This document shows positions 27,410 through 36,478 of a stretch of DNA of 64,000 nt, one piece after another. The translations under genes were made by a program, and so were the position numbers. Origin of the DNA: Paenibacillus urinalis. Its GTDB lineage: Bacteria; Bacillota; Bacilli; Paenibacillales; Paenibacillaceae. The stretch covers positions 62,001-126,000 of the forward strand of contig NZ_CP118110.1 in assembly GCF_028747985.1 (NCBI RefSeq), read 5' to 3'. The notes below the pieces were generated by a model. That model did no database searches, was not told the DNA's origin, and saw only the letters and a program-made list of their open reading frames with translations. Numbering within the stretch: the stretch's first letter is position 1; each line of letters starts with the position of its first letter.

Positions 27410-27450
27410 TGTAGGTAAAAGGAGGCAGGACTTAGGAAGGATATGTTTTT

Positions 27451-29145
27451 ATGCCTGAAAGAAAATTTGCGTTTTTATCCGCAATAACTATATTTATTTT
27501 CCTATTAACAAATCTATTTATCTTCTATAACATAAGTAAAAAGACCTTTTTAAATCATATGTCAAGTGACACGATGGTCATTTCAGAATATATTTCTTCT
27601 GATATAGACAAATTTAGCAGCACTATTAAGATCTCCGATGCGCTATTATCGGATTCTTTACGAAATGCAGCTATAGCAATACGCAATAGTCTACCGATAA
27701 AGTATAAAGATGTTACAAATGATCAGTTGAAGGATTTAGCGAGTCGTTTAGAGGTCAGTGTGATTTCATTAATTGCACTAGTAAAGGGGGATTATACTGT
27801 TGTACTCTCTTCAGATGCATCCCGGATAGGTAAGAAGTTAAGTGATTGTGATACATGTGATACTGCGATGTCCGATCCCTATTGGTCTGTTAAGCCACCT
27901 GTGCAGTCTATTAATTCTGAGACTCATCATAAACATGGTTATTACTATGACGGAGAAGCGGATTATATTATCAATCCTTATGTAGATAATGGATATTATT
28001 TTTTAGTTAATCAAGAGATGGACGTAGATACATACGTAAATAACATTCTCCAAGACCATAAGGGGGAATTACTTGATATAACCGCGTTGTTTTGGATTGA
28101 TGTTATCGAACCTTCTGTAAATAGAGAGCTAACTATGACTTCCCCTCTTAGAGGAACTAATCCTACAGAGGAGGATATATTTTTAGGATCAAACTCATTT
28201 GCGAGTTCTAGGGATATAGATCACATGCAAAGAGCTGCATTAACGGGGGATTATACAACTTATGAAGACGTAATAAACGGCCAACGTGTCATAAAAACTT
28301 TCTACCCAGGTGTCGTTGATGGATATACGTTTATTATTAGCATCACAGGCAACATGGAAATATCGAATCCGGTATTGAACAGTCTTATTTCTAAGTACGG
28401 GATTCTTTTAACAAAAGTAACGATCATAAGTCTATTATTCGGGTGGGCTGTACTGAAGTTGTCTAAATATCCAGGTCGTTCTGTTACGAATGAGCATGAA
28501 AAAGCTGAGGGTAATATCGATCATTTGTGGGTCGAGGTGAAAGGTCAACGGCATGACTTAAACAATCATTTGGATACCCTGCATGGTCTTATTGAACTTG
28601 GATTTTATAATGAGGCAAAAGAATATATCAATGAGATAGTTGAAGAGACATCAACTATCAACGAGATAATTGATATTGGGCAGCCGGAAATTGCAGTGTT
28701 AATTCTATCTAAGATGTCTCAGGCAACTGCTAAGAATATCGATTTTCAGTTTGAAATTCTAAATAAAACTGAATCAAAATTAGTTCTTTTAGGAAGTAGG
28801 AAAATGGACGTAGTAAAAATCCTCGGAAACCTATTGGATAACGCATTTGAGGAGGTGATGAAGTTAAGTCCAGATCAAAGACTGGTTGTGCTTAATGGAG
28901 AAATACGTAACGATGTATTCCGATTTTTTATAAAAAACAAATTGAGCCAACACCTATCTCCTGCCATGATTAAGCAAATGTTCCTTCCAAGAAAGACTAC
29001 AAAAAACAGCACTGGAATTGGGCTAAGCATTGTTAATGAGAGGGTAAAACGTAACGAAGGAAGCATTATTTGTCAGCTTACGGAAGAAGGTTTTATCCAG
29101 TTTAATGTGTTGCTACCGACGGAACAGAGTAAACTAAGGGAATAG
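27451..29145 (+). CDS. Sensor histidine kinase (extracellular sensor, Spo0B/DcuS-like core)
   Basis: A 564-residue membrane kinase. TM1 spans about 8-29. An extracellular ~280-residue sensor, Cache-like by architecture, has YTVVLSSDASRIGKKLSDC and a CDTC motif. TM2 spans about 311-332. The phosphoacceptor region reads VKGQRHDLNNHLDTLHGLIE with His368 in the RHDLNNH motif shared with DcuS/CitA and AgrC-like kinases. The ATPase end has LGNLLDNAFEEV (N box) and GIGLSIVNERVKR (G box). It senses an unknown external ligand and phosphorylates the LytTR regulator 16 bp downstream. GGAAGG lies before the start. Confidence 0.9.
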   Translation: MPERKFAFLSAITIFIFLLTNLFIFYNISKKTFLNHMSSDTMVISEYISSDIDKFSSTIKISDALLSDSLRNAAIAIRNSLPIKYKDVTNDQLKDLASRLEVSVISLIALVKGDYTVVLSSDASRIGKKLSDCDTCDTAMSDPYWSVKPPVQSINSETHHKHGYYYDGEADYIINPYVDNGYYFLVNQEMDVDTYVNNILQDHKGELLDITALFWIDVIEPSVNRELTMTSPLRGTNPTEEDIFLGSNSFASSRDIDHMQRAALTGDYTTYEDVINGQRVIKTFYPGVVDGYTFIISITGNMEISNPVLNSLISKYGILLTKVTIISLLFGWAVLKLSKYPGRSVTNEHEKAEGNIDHLWVEVKGQRHDLNNHLDTLHGLIELGFYNEAKEYINEIVEETSTINEIIDIGQPEIAVLILSKMSQATAKNIDFQFEILNKTESKLVLLGSRKMDVVKILGNLLDNAFEEVMKLSPDQRLVVLNGEIRNDVFRFFIKNKLSQHLSPAMIKQMFLPRKTTKNSTGIGLSIVNERVKRNEGSIICQLTEEGFIQFNVLLPTEQSKLRE

Positions 29146-29161
29146 AGTAAGAGGTGCAAAA

Positions 29162-29965
29162 ATGGAAACAAATTTTACAATTATTATAGCTGAAGATGGA
29201 GTTGTCCAACGAGGAAAATTAAAATTATATGTCGAGAAGATGGGACATACCGTCGTAGACATGGTAAGTTCGGGTTCACGTTTGATTGAAAGCTGCGCAA
29301 TATACCGACCGGACATTGTTCTCCTTGATATCGGACTCGAGAAGCTGGATGGATTATCCGCATTTCGTATACTTCGAGAAAGCGGGAATAACTCAAAAAT
29401 GATCTTTGTGACGGGTTCTGGGAATCCTACACATCTTTTAGCGAGCTATGATTTGGATAGCATTGATTACATCCTGAAACCCGTAACCTTTGAACGCCTA
29501 AAAAAGGCGATAGATAAAGCTGTTATACAGTTGAGTGCAGAGAACATCTTAAGTACAAGACAGAATGAGGATGTAAACATGATCACTGTTATGTCTAACA
29601 GACGTGATCTACTAGTAAACGAGAAAAAGATACTTTTCGTCGAGAAGATTAACGATACAAAATGGATAAAGATTCATCTCAAAGATGGAGAAATCATTGA
29701 AACAAGAACACCTTTAAAAAAAATATTGGATCAGACATCGAGGATTATTTTTTGTCCACATCGGAGTTTTCTCGTAAACATGTTGTGTGTGGAGGAGGTA
29801 AGGGCAGATCCAGTCACTAAAGGAAACTATCTGATCTCATTGCAGAATTCTGTTGCCGTTATCTTACTTTCTAGAAACCACTATGAAGAATTCTTACAAC
29901 GACAATCTGAACTGAAGAATAGGATGAACATTGATGGCTGGTTAAGCTTGCAGGGAACCAATTGA
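29162..29965 (+). CDS. LytTR-family response regulator
   Basis: A 267-residue protein. Receiver domain at 5-120, with acidic ED at 11-12, phospho-acceptor Asp56 in IVLLDIG and Lys in DYILKP. The LytTR DNA-binding domain (about 150-255) has KILFVEKINDTKWIKIHLKD, FCPHRSFLVNMLCVEEV and ISLQNSVAVILLSRNHYEEF. It follows the kinase gene in the same operon with AAGAGGTG upstream. Likely targets are the operon itself (see the 21-bp direct repeat) and unknown plasmid or host genes. Confidence 0.92.
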   Translation: METNFTIIIAEDGVVQRGKLKLYVEKMGHTVVDMVSSGSRLIESCAIYRPDIVLLDIGLEKLDGLSAFRILRESGNNSKMIFVTGSGNPTHLLASYDLDSIDYILKPVTFERLKKAIDKAVIQLSAENILSTRQNEDVNMITVMSNRRDLLVNEKKILFVEKINDTKWIKIHLKDGEIIETRTPLKKILDQTSRIIFCPHRSFLVNMLCVEEVRADPVTKGNYLISLQNSVAVILLSRNHYEEFLQRQSELKNRMNIDGWLSLQGTN

Positions 29966-30133
29966 ATTAATATAATGATGGTATTACGATTTACCATTAT
30001 TTTTCATCACCGCTATCATTTCGGTAGGTGAGCGAGTAACCCAATTTAGGGAACATAAATATGAGGCATGAATTGCCGTGGAGAACAAAGACACGCCAGA
30101 GGTGTGTTTTTTTGTTTCTTCACGGCTTTTTTT
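29948..30133 (+). promoter_or_regulatory. Promoter and structured leader C
   Basis: TTGCAG (29948), 17 bp, TATAAT (29971); the -35 overlaps the end of the response-regulator gene. P1 is CAUCACCG/CGGUAGGUG with one bulge (30005-30030). P2 is CCC/GGG (30040-30051). The linker AAAUAUGAGGC follows. P3 is nested: inner ACACGCC/GGUGUGU plus seven U, and outer GCCGUG/CACGGC (30075-30126) plus seven U to 30133. GGGAGG precedes dnaN at 30162. Both P3 stems look like terminators. Confidence 0.8.
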
Positions 30134-30161
30134 GTGCTTAAAAACTGGGAGGAATTTAGAA

Positions 30162-31328
30162 ATGGCAAAAGCAGTGGAAGAACGTGTTACTACGGCAGTT
30201 AAGGCAGAGGGAGTATCGTTTACCGTTGATCATGAAGCGATTATGAACGTATTAACGACTTGTTCTAAGGTAGTGCCGAGAAGCAGCGTTGTTCCAATAC
30301 TGAAATGTATTAAGTTTGATTTAAACAAAGATGTTCTTTTCGTTACGGCAATGTCCGATTCCCAATCGGTTATTGTGAAACTGCAGGTAGAGAATACAGG
30401 AAATCAGGATGGGAGCTATCTATTTCCTTCAAGAGAAGGAATAGAACTTGTAAAACGTTTGCCAAGCGGTTCGCTATCGTTCAGTGTAAATGAGGCCTCT
30501 GTACGTATCTCGTACGGGAACAATGGTTCTGCATCGCTTAAGGTCTTGGATCCGGACGAGTATCCTCAGCTGCCGTCAGTGGCCGGAGTAAAGTTTGTGC
30601 CGGTTCCAATGGATGCCCTGCGAAAGGGTGCTGCAGCCCAGCGTTTTGCCTCAACTGATTCCAGTACTGCTATTCTCTGCGGTATTAATATCCGCAAAGT
30701 AGAGGATAAGCTTGGATTTACCGCGACGAATAGGCATCGGATATATGATTTCGTTTCTGACGTAAAGATACCAAATCCAGACGAGTTTCGTGGTGGAGTT
30801 ATCGATGCTATAAATTTCAAAAGTATCGTAGATACTTTTAGAACCTCTGAAAGAATTGATTTTGCAGTGACGGATCATCATTTAATTTTAAGAGACCGTA
30901 GCAGCAATTCAGTGTACTTTGGTAGGCTAGTTGAGGGAAGTTATCCTGATATTGCGAAACTCTGTGAGATGCCTGAGCAGTCCTGTCTTGCAAGGATTCC
31001 GCTTGGGCGCCTCGACGAGACGTTGAACCGGATGTTATCGCTAGAATCCGAAAATCATCGTGTATATTTTTTACATGGAGATAACGGAGAGCTGGTTGTT
31101 AAATCGGAAAGCCACACAGGTGAGATTGTAGAGTCAATTGAAGGCTCCGTTGTAGATAAAAGTATGGGAATGATCAGGTTCAATGCTCGATATCTGAGGG
31201 ATGCCCTTTCAGCCAGTGACCGGGATGTGAACGATGTTTTATTTAACATTACAGGTCAGAGTACTCCATCATATATTACGTATGATGGAGATCCATCGGT
31301 ATTGAACGTTGTATTACCCGTGAGGTAA
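30162..31328 (+). CDS. dnaN: Plasmid-encoded DNA polymerase III sliding clamp
   Basis: A 388-residue protein of normal beta-clamp length. It has VDHEAIMNVLTTCSKVVPRS near the N-terminus, LFVTAMSDSQSVIVKLQV, a central LGFTATNRHRIYDFVSDV (clamp signature TDxHR replaced by TNRHR), and the C-terminal VLNVVLPVR, matching the usual xxMP(M/V)R tail. Start 30162 is chosen because GGGAGG lies upstream and earlier codons fall inside the leader terminator. It forms a ring on DNA that tethers polymerases. It heads an operon with a methylase-like gene and a helicase. The plasmid-borne UvrX has a clamp-binding QVSMF tail. Confidence 0.92.
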   Translation: MAKAVEERVTTAVKAEGVSFTVDHEAIMNVLTTCSKVVPRSSVVPILKCIKFDLNKDVLFVTAMSDSQSVIVKLQVENTGNQDGSYLFPSREGIELVKRLPSGSLSFSVNEASVRISYGNNGSASLKVLDPDEYPQLPSVAGVKFVPVPMDALRKGAAAQRFASTDSSTAILCGINIRKVEDKLGFTATNRHRIYDFVSDVKIPNPDEFRGGVIDAINFKSIVDTFRTSERIDFAVTDHHLILRDRSSNSVYFGRLVEGSYPDIAKLCEMPEQSCLARIPLGRLDETLNRMLSLESENHRVYFLHGDNGELVVKSESHTGEIVESIEGSVVDKSMGMIRFNARYLRDALSASDRDVNDVLFNITGQSTPSYITYDGDPSVLNVVLPVR

Positions 31329-31346
31329 TAAATATCAAGATAAAAG

Positions 31347-31368
31347 AGAGCTGCGCATGCGCGGCTCT
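31347..31368 (+). promoter_or_regulatory. GC-rich hairpin between dnaN and the methylase gene
   Basis: AGAGCTGCGC pairs with GCGCGGCTCT around a 2-nt loop (one G-U). Only a weak T-rich tail follows, so it may slow or process the transcript rather than end it. Confidence 0.5.
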
Positions 31369-31395
31369 TCTAATTTCTATTGGGGGTTAATAAAT

Positions 31396-32439
31396 ATGTC
31401 CGATAACATGAAGCGCATGTTTGATCGAATTATTAGAAACAAAATTCGTATGGGTAACTTTGAGACAACTGATCGAGATATGGACTGCGTACGAAAACTA
31501 TTACAATTTCCTGATCGGCCGTTCTCAGCTGCGGATTTTTGTGCAGGAAGTGGCCGTGCAATGGAGATTCTTACACAAGGTTCAAAGGCTGTAACGTTTG
31601 GTGTGGAACCTAATGAAGAGAAGTACCTGGAGCTCCGAGAGCGCGTACACCAAGCATGTTTTGGAGGCTATGAACAGTGCCGTATCTCTAAGGACTACTT
31701 CAGGCTCATATACTTAAATCCTCCCTATGATGATGATTCGGAATCAGAGGAGAGCAAGCGAGAGCGTAAAGAAAAGGTGTTCCTTCGGCACATCATTCAG
31801 TACTTGGCGGTTGACGGAATACTTATCTATAACATTCCGAGGCGACGTATGACTAAGGATATTGTCAATTTGCTAGTCACTAATCTGGATGAGATTAATG
31901 TTTATCAATCTCATGACGATACATACGGTCAAGTATATGTTTTCGGTCGTAAACGATCTGTAAAGTTCATTGATCGACCGGAAGTACAAAGAATACTTGG
32001 ATTAGTTGCTGAAGGAATTGTACTTAGTCGGTTACCTGAAGCAATAGATCCTATTTATAAAGTGCCGGCAGGGAACGTCACTCCAAAATACTTCAGATCG
32101 ATAATCATGGACGTAGACCAGCTCAGGGTCGTTTCTTGCCATTCATCTTTGTCACGAAGAGGCATGGAATGGACGACACCTAAAGCACCTGCTTTGAAGC
32201 TGCAGCCGCTCCTTCCGGATAAAGAAATGCATAGGGTCCTAAGAATGGCCTCAGGCCGATTAAACGGAAAAGTTGGCAGCGGAGAACTTCTTCACGTTCT
32301 AAAAGGCATTGTGAAGAAGGATGCTACTACGGAAATTGAAAAAGTCGGGGATGAGACCATAGAGACGACAAGGGAAACCTTTAAGATTACCTTTCGTATC
32401 GTGGACCGGTTTGGAAATATTCGAACGGTTCAGAGCTAA
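31396..32439 (+). CDS. Class I adenine-specific methyltransferase-like protein (DUF6094 type)
   Basis: A 347-residue protein (ATG 31396 with GGGGG upstream). ADFCAGSGRAMEIL is the SAM-binding motif I, FGVEPNEEKY the acidic motif II, and LIYLNPPYDDD the NPPY motif IV of N6-adenine or similar amino methylases. No target-recognition domain of a restriction enzyme is obvious. The C-terminal half (RLPEAIDPIYKVPAGNVTPK) fits DUF6094 proteins of large plasmids and phages. It lies between dnaN and the helicase gene, which suggests a role in plasmid DNA modification. Confidence 0.8.
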   Translation: MSDNMKRMFDRIIRNKIRMGNFETTDRDMDCVRKLLQFPDRPFSAADFCAGSGRAMEILTQGSKAVTFGVEPNEEKYLELRERVHQACFGGYEQCRISKDYFRLIYLNPPYDDDSESEESKRERKEKVFLRHIIQYLAVDGILIYNIPRRRMTKDIVNLLVTNLDEINVYQSHDDTYGQVYVFGRKRSVKFIDRPEVQRILGLVAEGIVLSRLPEAIDPIYKVPAGNVTPKYFRSIIMDVDQLRVVSCHSSLSRRGMEWTTPKAPALKLQPLLPDKEMHRVLRMASGRLNGKVGSGELLHVLKGIVKKDATTEIEKVGDETIETTRETFKITFRIVDRFGNIRTVQS

Positions 32440-32473
32440 CATCTTAGAAAGCAAATGAGGGGGAATAGAGACC

Positions 32474-33115
32474 ATGAAATTTATGGAGTTTACTCATAAG
32501 GACATATATGTGAAGGTTCATTGCTCACTATTAGTGACAAAGTATGATTCAACTACTAAAAATAATTATCTCATTTATACGAATGTTATAGATATTGATT
32601 CGCGTGTGCAGGCAGTTTTTGCTCAATTTCATCATGCCAAGAAAGCAGAAGATGTAACTTTTCGTTTCTATCATGCACCGCGTATTGGAGAGAAAGGGTA
32701 TGATCGATCCTCTTTTTATATTAAACCCTATGGAAAATACAAGCATCTCTCACAGCGCGAAGATGAGACGCTGGTTACCGGAATTGTTGCCAGTGAAAGA
32801 GTTTTATCGCGCCAGGACCAAGGTTATTGTATTTTTGCATGGGATGGCAATATACACGAAAGACTTTTCTGGGCAATCGATGCTTACTATGAGACGCCAA
32901 TGCTAGAAGAGTGGATCCCTTACTTATATCTTCGGCTATTCCAGGATGGTTATCTCGTTCAACTTGATGTATATGATTACACGGGAGACTATCAAAACCT
33001 GGTTGCTTTTGAGCTGCTCGCTGGAGAGGAAATATTGGATGAGTATATATCTTATGGACTCAGAACAGGGGCAATTCAACTGGTTGAGGATATAAATGGG
33101 GAGGCCGTTTCATGA
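32474..33115 (+). CDS. Hypothetical protein in the dnaN/helicase operon
   Basis: A 213-residue acidic, aromatic-rich soluble protein (MKFMEFTHKDIYVKVHCSLL at the start; FAWDGNIHERLFWAIDAYYE in the middle). GAGGGGG lies upstream. Its stop overlaps the helicase start by 4 bp (ATGA), so the two are translationally coupled and may form a complex. No family recognised. Confidence 0.65.
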   Translation: MKFMEFTHKDIYVKVHCSLLVTKYDSTTKNNYLIYTNVIDIDSRVQAVFAQFHHAKKAEDVTFRFYHAPRIGEKGYDRSSFYIKPYGKYKHLSQREDETLVTGIVASERVLSRQDQGYCIFAWDGNIHERLFWAIDAYYETPMLEEWIPYLYLRLFQDGYLVQLDVYDYTGDYQNLVAFELLAGEEILDEYISYGLRTGAIQLVEDINGEAVS

Positions 33116-35937
33116 GTGAATCTTCAGAAATAAGCAATGTGGTGATTGAGGCAATTGACCCTGCTCTGGAAGAGAAAAAGGTTTCCTCTCTTTCCGATGT
33201 GGAATCTATTGGGGATTATTTAGGGTTATTTGGAGCAGACCTGATTAGACGTCTTAACGATGAATATGTACCAGTTCATCATCCAGGTCAAAATAAACCA
33301 CTCCAGTTGTTAGAGAACCTTAAGCGTCCATTATTTCAAGCACAAGCTCACGTCGTAACTGCATTAATTAAGGGGTTTCAGCGTCATCGTAATCTCTTAG
33401 TTATTGGTGAGCCTGGAACAGGGAAAACATCCGTCTCTATCTCAGTTTTTTATTCCCTAATCACAGAATTACTCCAGAAAAAATCTGGACGGGTTCTTTA
33501 TATGGTCCCAAATCATCTGATAAAGAAGACGAAGCGGGAATGGGGTATTCTGCTAGATAAGGATCTGTTTGAGGTTCACTTTCTATCAGACTATATTGAC
33601 GTTATCAAGCTCCGAGATAGCAGAAGATTGGAGACGAAACCTAAAAAAATTGAGGTTTACATCATTGCAAGGGATACTGCTAAACTAGGTTATATTTACG
33701 AACCGGTTGCACATTGGTCGGACCGTACATATCAGCAGCAGTTTCAAAACAATGATGGGACAGTTCGAACTGTTGAAAAGGTTGCTTTTCGCGGATGGAG
33801 ATGCCCCGATTGTGGTGGACAATTAATGAAAGAGAAAGAGGACAGTCTTGTACCGATGGAGTATGAGGACTTTTTTAATAAGCATGGAAAGCCTACGCGT
33901 AGAAAAACGAACTTGTACTGTTCTAATCAAGTACGCCTCTATAAAAATGTAGATCCCGACAAGGACGAGACCCGTATTTGTGGGTCAAGACTTTGGCAGG
34001 CGAAGAATTCGAAAAAATCATATATATCTGGTAAGCCGAAACCGGTTGCTGGGGTGGCGCCACGAAAAGTATCTCCTGCGGATTTGTTTAAGCGTTGGTT
34101 TAAAGGCAAATTTGACCTGGCCATCGGTGACGAATGCCATGAGTTAGCAGGAGGGAGCGCTCAAGCTCATGCTTTTCATGTATTTTTGAATTGTGCCAAA
34201 CGAGGGATCGCAATGACCGGAACTTTGTCCAATGGTTATGCTTCTTCCTTATTCGAATTGTTTTTCCGGATGTTTCCCTCTCGTCTGAAGCAGATGGGCT
34301 TTAATTGGGGAGACGTAGGAAAGTGGGTCGATTTGTACGGTGTACGGGAAAGGGTCACTAAAATACGTGATGACGGAGATTTGAACAGCTCTAGTAACGG
34401 GAAGTCGAAAAGGACAAGTGTTAAGGAGTTGCCGGCTGCCGCACCGCAGCTCTTCACGGACATACTCAGTGACGTTGCAGTTTTTATACAGATGGCTGAT
34501 ATGTTCGAAGTCCTGCCGGAACTCAAAGAAGGACCGATGAGTGTTCCTCTTGAGGGTGAAAGAAGACTTATAAGCTGCAAAACCCAAATTGTTCGACGAC
34601 CAGGTAGAAAGAGAAAGATTGAAAAGAAAATGAGGTTACTTGCGCCGGATTGGTATCTCAGAAAAAATCTGACTGAAGTCGAAAATCGTCTGCGAGAAGC
34701 TGTGCAAAAAGAGCTCGCTGCAGGTGGCCAGTCGGTACTTCTAGGGAGCCTTGTGAATACACTTTTGAGTTATTCAGATGTCCCTTTCAATTTCGAAGGT
34801 GTCCTTCATCCGGATACAGGAGAATGCATAGTGTCGGATAGTTACCGGCTTAGTGAGCGCCTATTATATCCTAAGGAGCTTCAGATGATCAAGTTTGTCC
34901 GATCGCAGCTAAAGCTCGGGCGAAGGGTAGGCATTTATGCGACTTATACGGGGAAAATGGGTACTCTGCAGCGACTCTCTCAGTTACTTGAAGAAAGAGG
35001 GATAAAGACAGCCCTACTTGGAACAGAGGTAAAGGGACCAGATCGAGAAGAGTGGATTGCCGAAAGGGTAAGGGAAGGTGCTCAGGTAATACTGACGAAT
35101 CCAATCCTGGTCAGCACTGGCCTTGATTTATTGATGTTTCCTTCACTTTATTTCTATCAGACTGGGCACCGTCTGAATATTGTGCGGCAGGCATCAAGAC
35201 GGCATTGGCGGATAGGTCAGCCGAATAAATGTCTTACTGTTTACAACTCATATCAGGGGACAATGCAGGAGCTGGCCATTAATCTTATGGCAGCCAAAAT
35301 GAGCGCTGCCCAAGCCTTAGAAGGTCAGTTTTCCCAGGAAGGCTTATCAGCTCTTACTGAAGGTTCTGGAGGGAGCCTTGCTACGGAATTGGCGAAACGC
35401 TTTGTTGGTAATAATATCGAAGGTGTGGAAAGTGCTGAGTCCATTTGGGGCAAGATGACTATATATGCGACTCAGTTTATTCCGGAATCTTCGGTACAAG
35501 CTTTGGTACAGGAAGATACTATTAACGACAATTCCAGTGATTTTGTTGAGGTGGAAGTTCCTTCAGTAGATGTTATTGAAGCGGGATCCCTGCAAGAAGT
35601 ACTCCTTAAATGGGCAGATGAGTCTATACCAGCTGATCTTCATTCACGATTTGAGCAACAAATAAAATATGTTGTGGAGCGAGTAAAGCAAGGTGTAGAG
35701 GGCTTAGAGTTCTCCTGCAGTGCTGAGTCTACGGTTCTAAGCTGGGATTGTTCAAAAGCACCAAGAGATGCGATTGATTTTCGTCGATGGGTTTTCAACT
35801 TGACGAATAAGATTGTTCATGAGCAGTCTACATCGAAACAGGAGAAAATTAGACTTGTGGTCGAAGGTAATAAACCAGCTGCCAAAACGAAGAAGAAATA
35901 CAACGTGGGAGCTGGCCAGATAGCTTTCAAATTTTGA
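33112..35937 (+). CDS. SF2 DEAD/DEAH-type helicase (SNF2-like)
   Basis: A 941-residue protein. Walker A is GEPGTGKTS (near residue 100), motif II DECH (near 340), motif III AMTGTLSNGY, and the C-terminal helicase lobe carries VILTNPILVSTGLDLLMF and RRHWRIGQPNKC, the arginine-finger motif VI of SNF2 enzymes. A zinc insert (CPDCGG ... CSNQ ... CGSRLW, about 230-300) splits the first lobe. The C-terminal ~170 residues are unassigned. It probably remodels or unwinds DNA during plasmid replication or repair with the clamp and methylase of the same operon. Confidence 0.85.
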   Translation: MSESSEISNVVIEAIDPALEEKKVSSLSDVESIGDYLGLFGADLIRRLNDEYVPVHHPGQNKPLQLLENLKRPLFQAQAHVVTALIKGFQRHRNLLVIGEPGTGKTSVSISVFYSLITELLQKKSGRVLYMVPNHLIKKTKREWGILLDKDLFEVHFLSDYIDVIKLRDSRRLETKPKKIEVYIIARDTAKLGYIYEPVAHWSDRTYQQQFQNNDGTVRTVEKVAFRGWRCPDCGGQLMKEKEDSLVPMEYEDFFNKHGKPTRRKTNLYCSNQVRLYKNVDPDKDETRICGSRLWQAKNSKKSYISGKPKPVAGVAPRKVSPADLFKRWFKGKFDLAIGDECHELAGGSAQAHAFHVFLNCAKRGIAMTGTLSNGYASSLFELFFRMFPSRLKQMGFNWGDVGKWVDLYGVRERVTKIRDDGDLNSSSNGKSKRTSVKELPAAAPQLFTDILSDVAVFIQMADMFEVLPELKEGPMSVPLEGERRLISCKTQIVRRPGRKRKIEKKMRLLAPDWYLRKNLTEVENRLREAVQKELAAGGQSVLLGSLVNTLLSYSDVPFNFEGVLHPDTGECIVSDSYRLSERLLYPKELQMIKFVRSQLKLGRRVGIYATYTGKMGTLQRLSQLLEERGIKTALLGTEVKGPDREEWIAERVREGAQVILTNPILVSTGLDLLMFPSLYFYQTGHRLNIVRQASRRHWRIGQPNKCLTVYNSYQGTMQELAINLMAAKMSAAQALEGQFSQEGLSALTEGSGGSLATELAKRFVGNNIEGVESAESIWGKMTIYATQFIPESSVQALVQEDTINDNSSDFVEVEVPSVDVIEAGSLQEVLLKWADESIPADLHSRFEQQIKYVVERVKQGVEGLEFSCSAESTVLSWDCSKAPRDAIDFRRWVFNLTNKIVHEQSTSKQEKIRLVVEGNKPAAKTKKKYNVGAGQIAFKF

Positions 35938-35997
35938 AACTCGAATCAGTGATCTGAAAATGAGTTTGATAATACAGAAAATCGTTATAAAAAAAAG

Positions 35998-36022
35998 GTG
36001 CCGGCTTGCCGGCATCTTTTTC
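35998..36022 (+). terminator. Terminator of the dnaN operon
   Basis: GTGCCGGC, TT, GCCGGCAT, then CTTTTTC. Confidence 0.9.
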
Positions 36023-36109
36023 TGTTTTTATTTATGAAAAAATTTTGTGAAAATCAACTTCCGTTATATGATAAATACAAAATATACGGAAAAAGGGAGA
36101 TTTTTATCT

Positions 36110-36454
36110 ATGGGAACACAGAAAATTAATCCAACATGCAGAATTTGTGAGAAGCTCAATGATGAAATGACGCATTGTGCTGTCTTTGGGGCAATAACAC
36201 CAGAAAACACTAATAATACAGCGCTAGGGGCGGCTTGTGCTAAATTAGGTGATTATGTGAGATTGTTACATGCACGTCCTAATGAGTACAATTATGGCTA
36301 TAGACAAGTAGATAGTGTTGTTGCTGAGAGAGAAGATGAGGAGCTTTTAGTATTTGACGCAGCTGATGAGGCAGAGGGTTTTCAAATTCAGAATGGCATT
36401 ACATTAGAGGAATGGGCAAGAATGACCTTCGGCAATGGAAATAATCAGGTCTAG
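36110..36454 (+). CDS. Hypothetical Cys-containing protein
   Basis: A 114-residue protein. ATG 36110 is chosen because GGGAGA lies upstream; codons before it overlap a likely -10 (TATGATAAAT). NPTCRICEKLN gives one CxxC, with two more Cys further on (HCAVFG, AACAKLG), so a metal site is possible. The acidic C-terminus reads LVFDAADEAEGF. It lies 24 bp before the DUF4365 gene and is probably co-transcribed. Unknown family. Confidence 0.6.
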   Translation: MGTQKINPTCRICEKLNDEMTHCAVFGAITPENTNNTALGAACAKLGDYVRLLHARPNEYNYGYRQVDSVVAEREDEELLVFDAADEAEGFQIQNGITLEEWARMTFGNGNNQV

Positions 36455-36478
36455 AAATAAGATAGAGGGGGATCCAGG

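Noticed and set aside
30078..30161. N-terminal extension of the sliding clamp
   Set aside because: These codons cover the nested terminator of leader C; the clamp fold and ribosome site support 30162.
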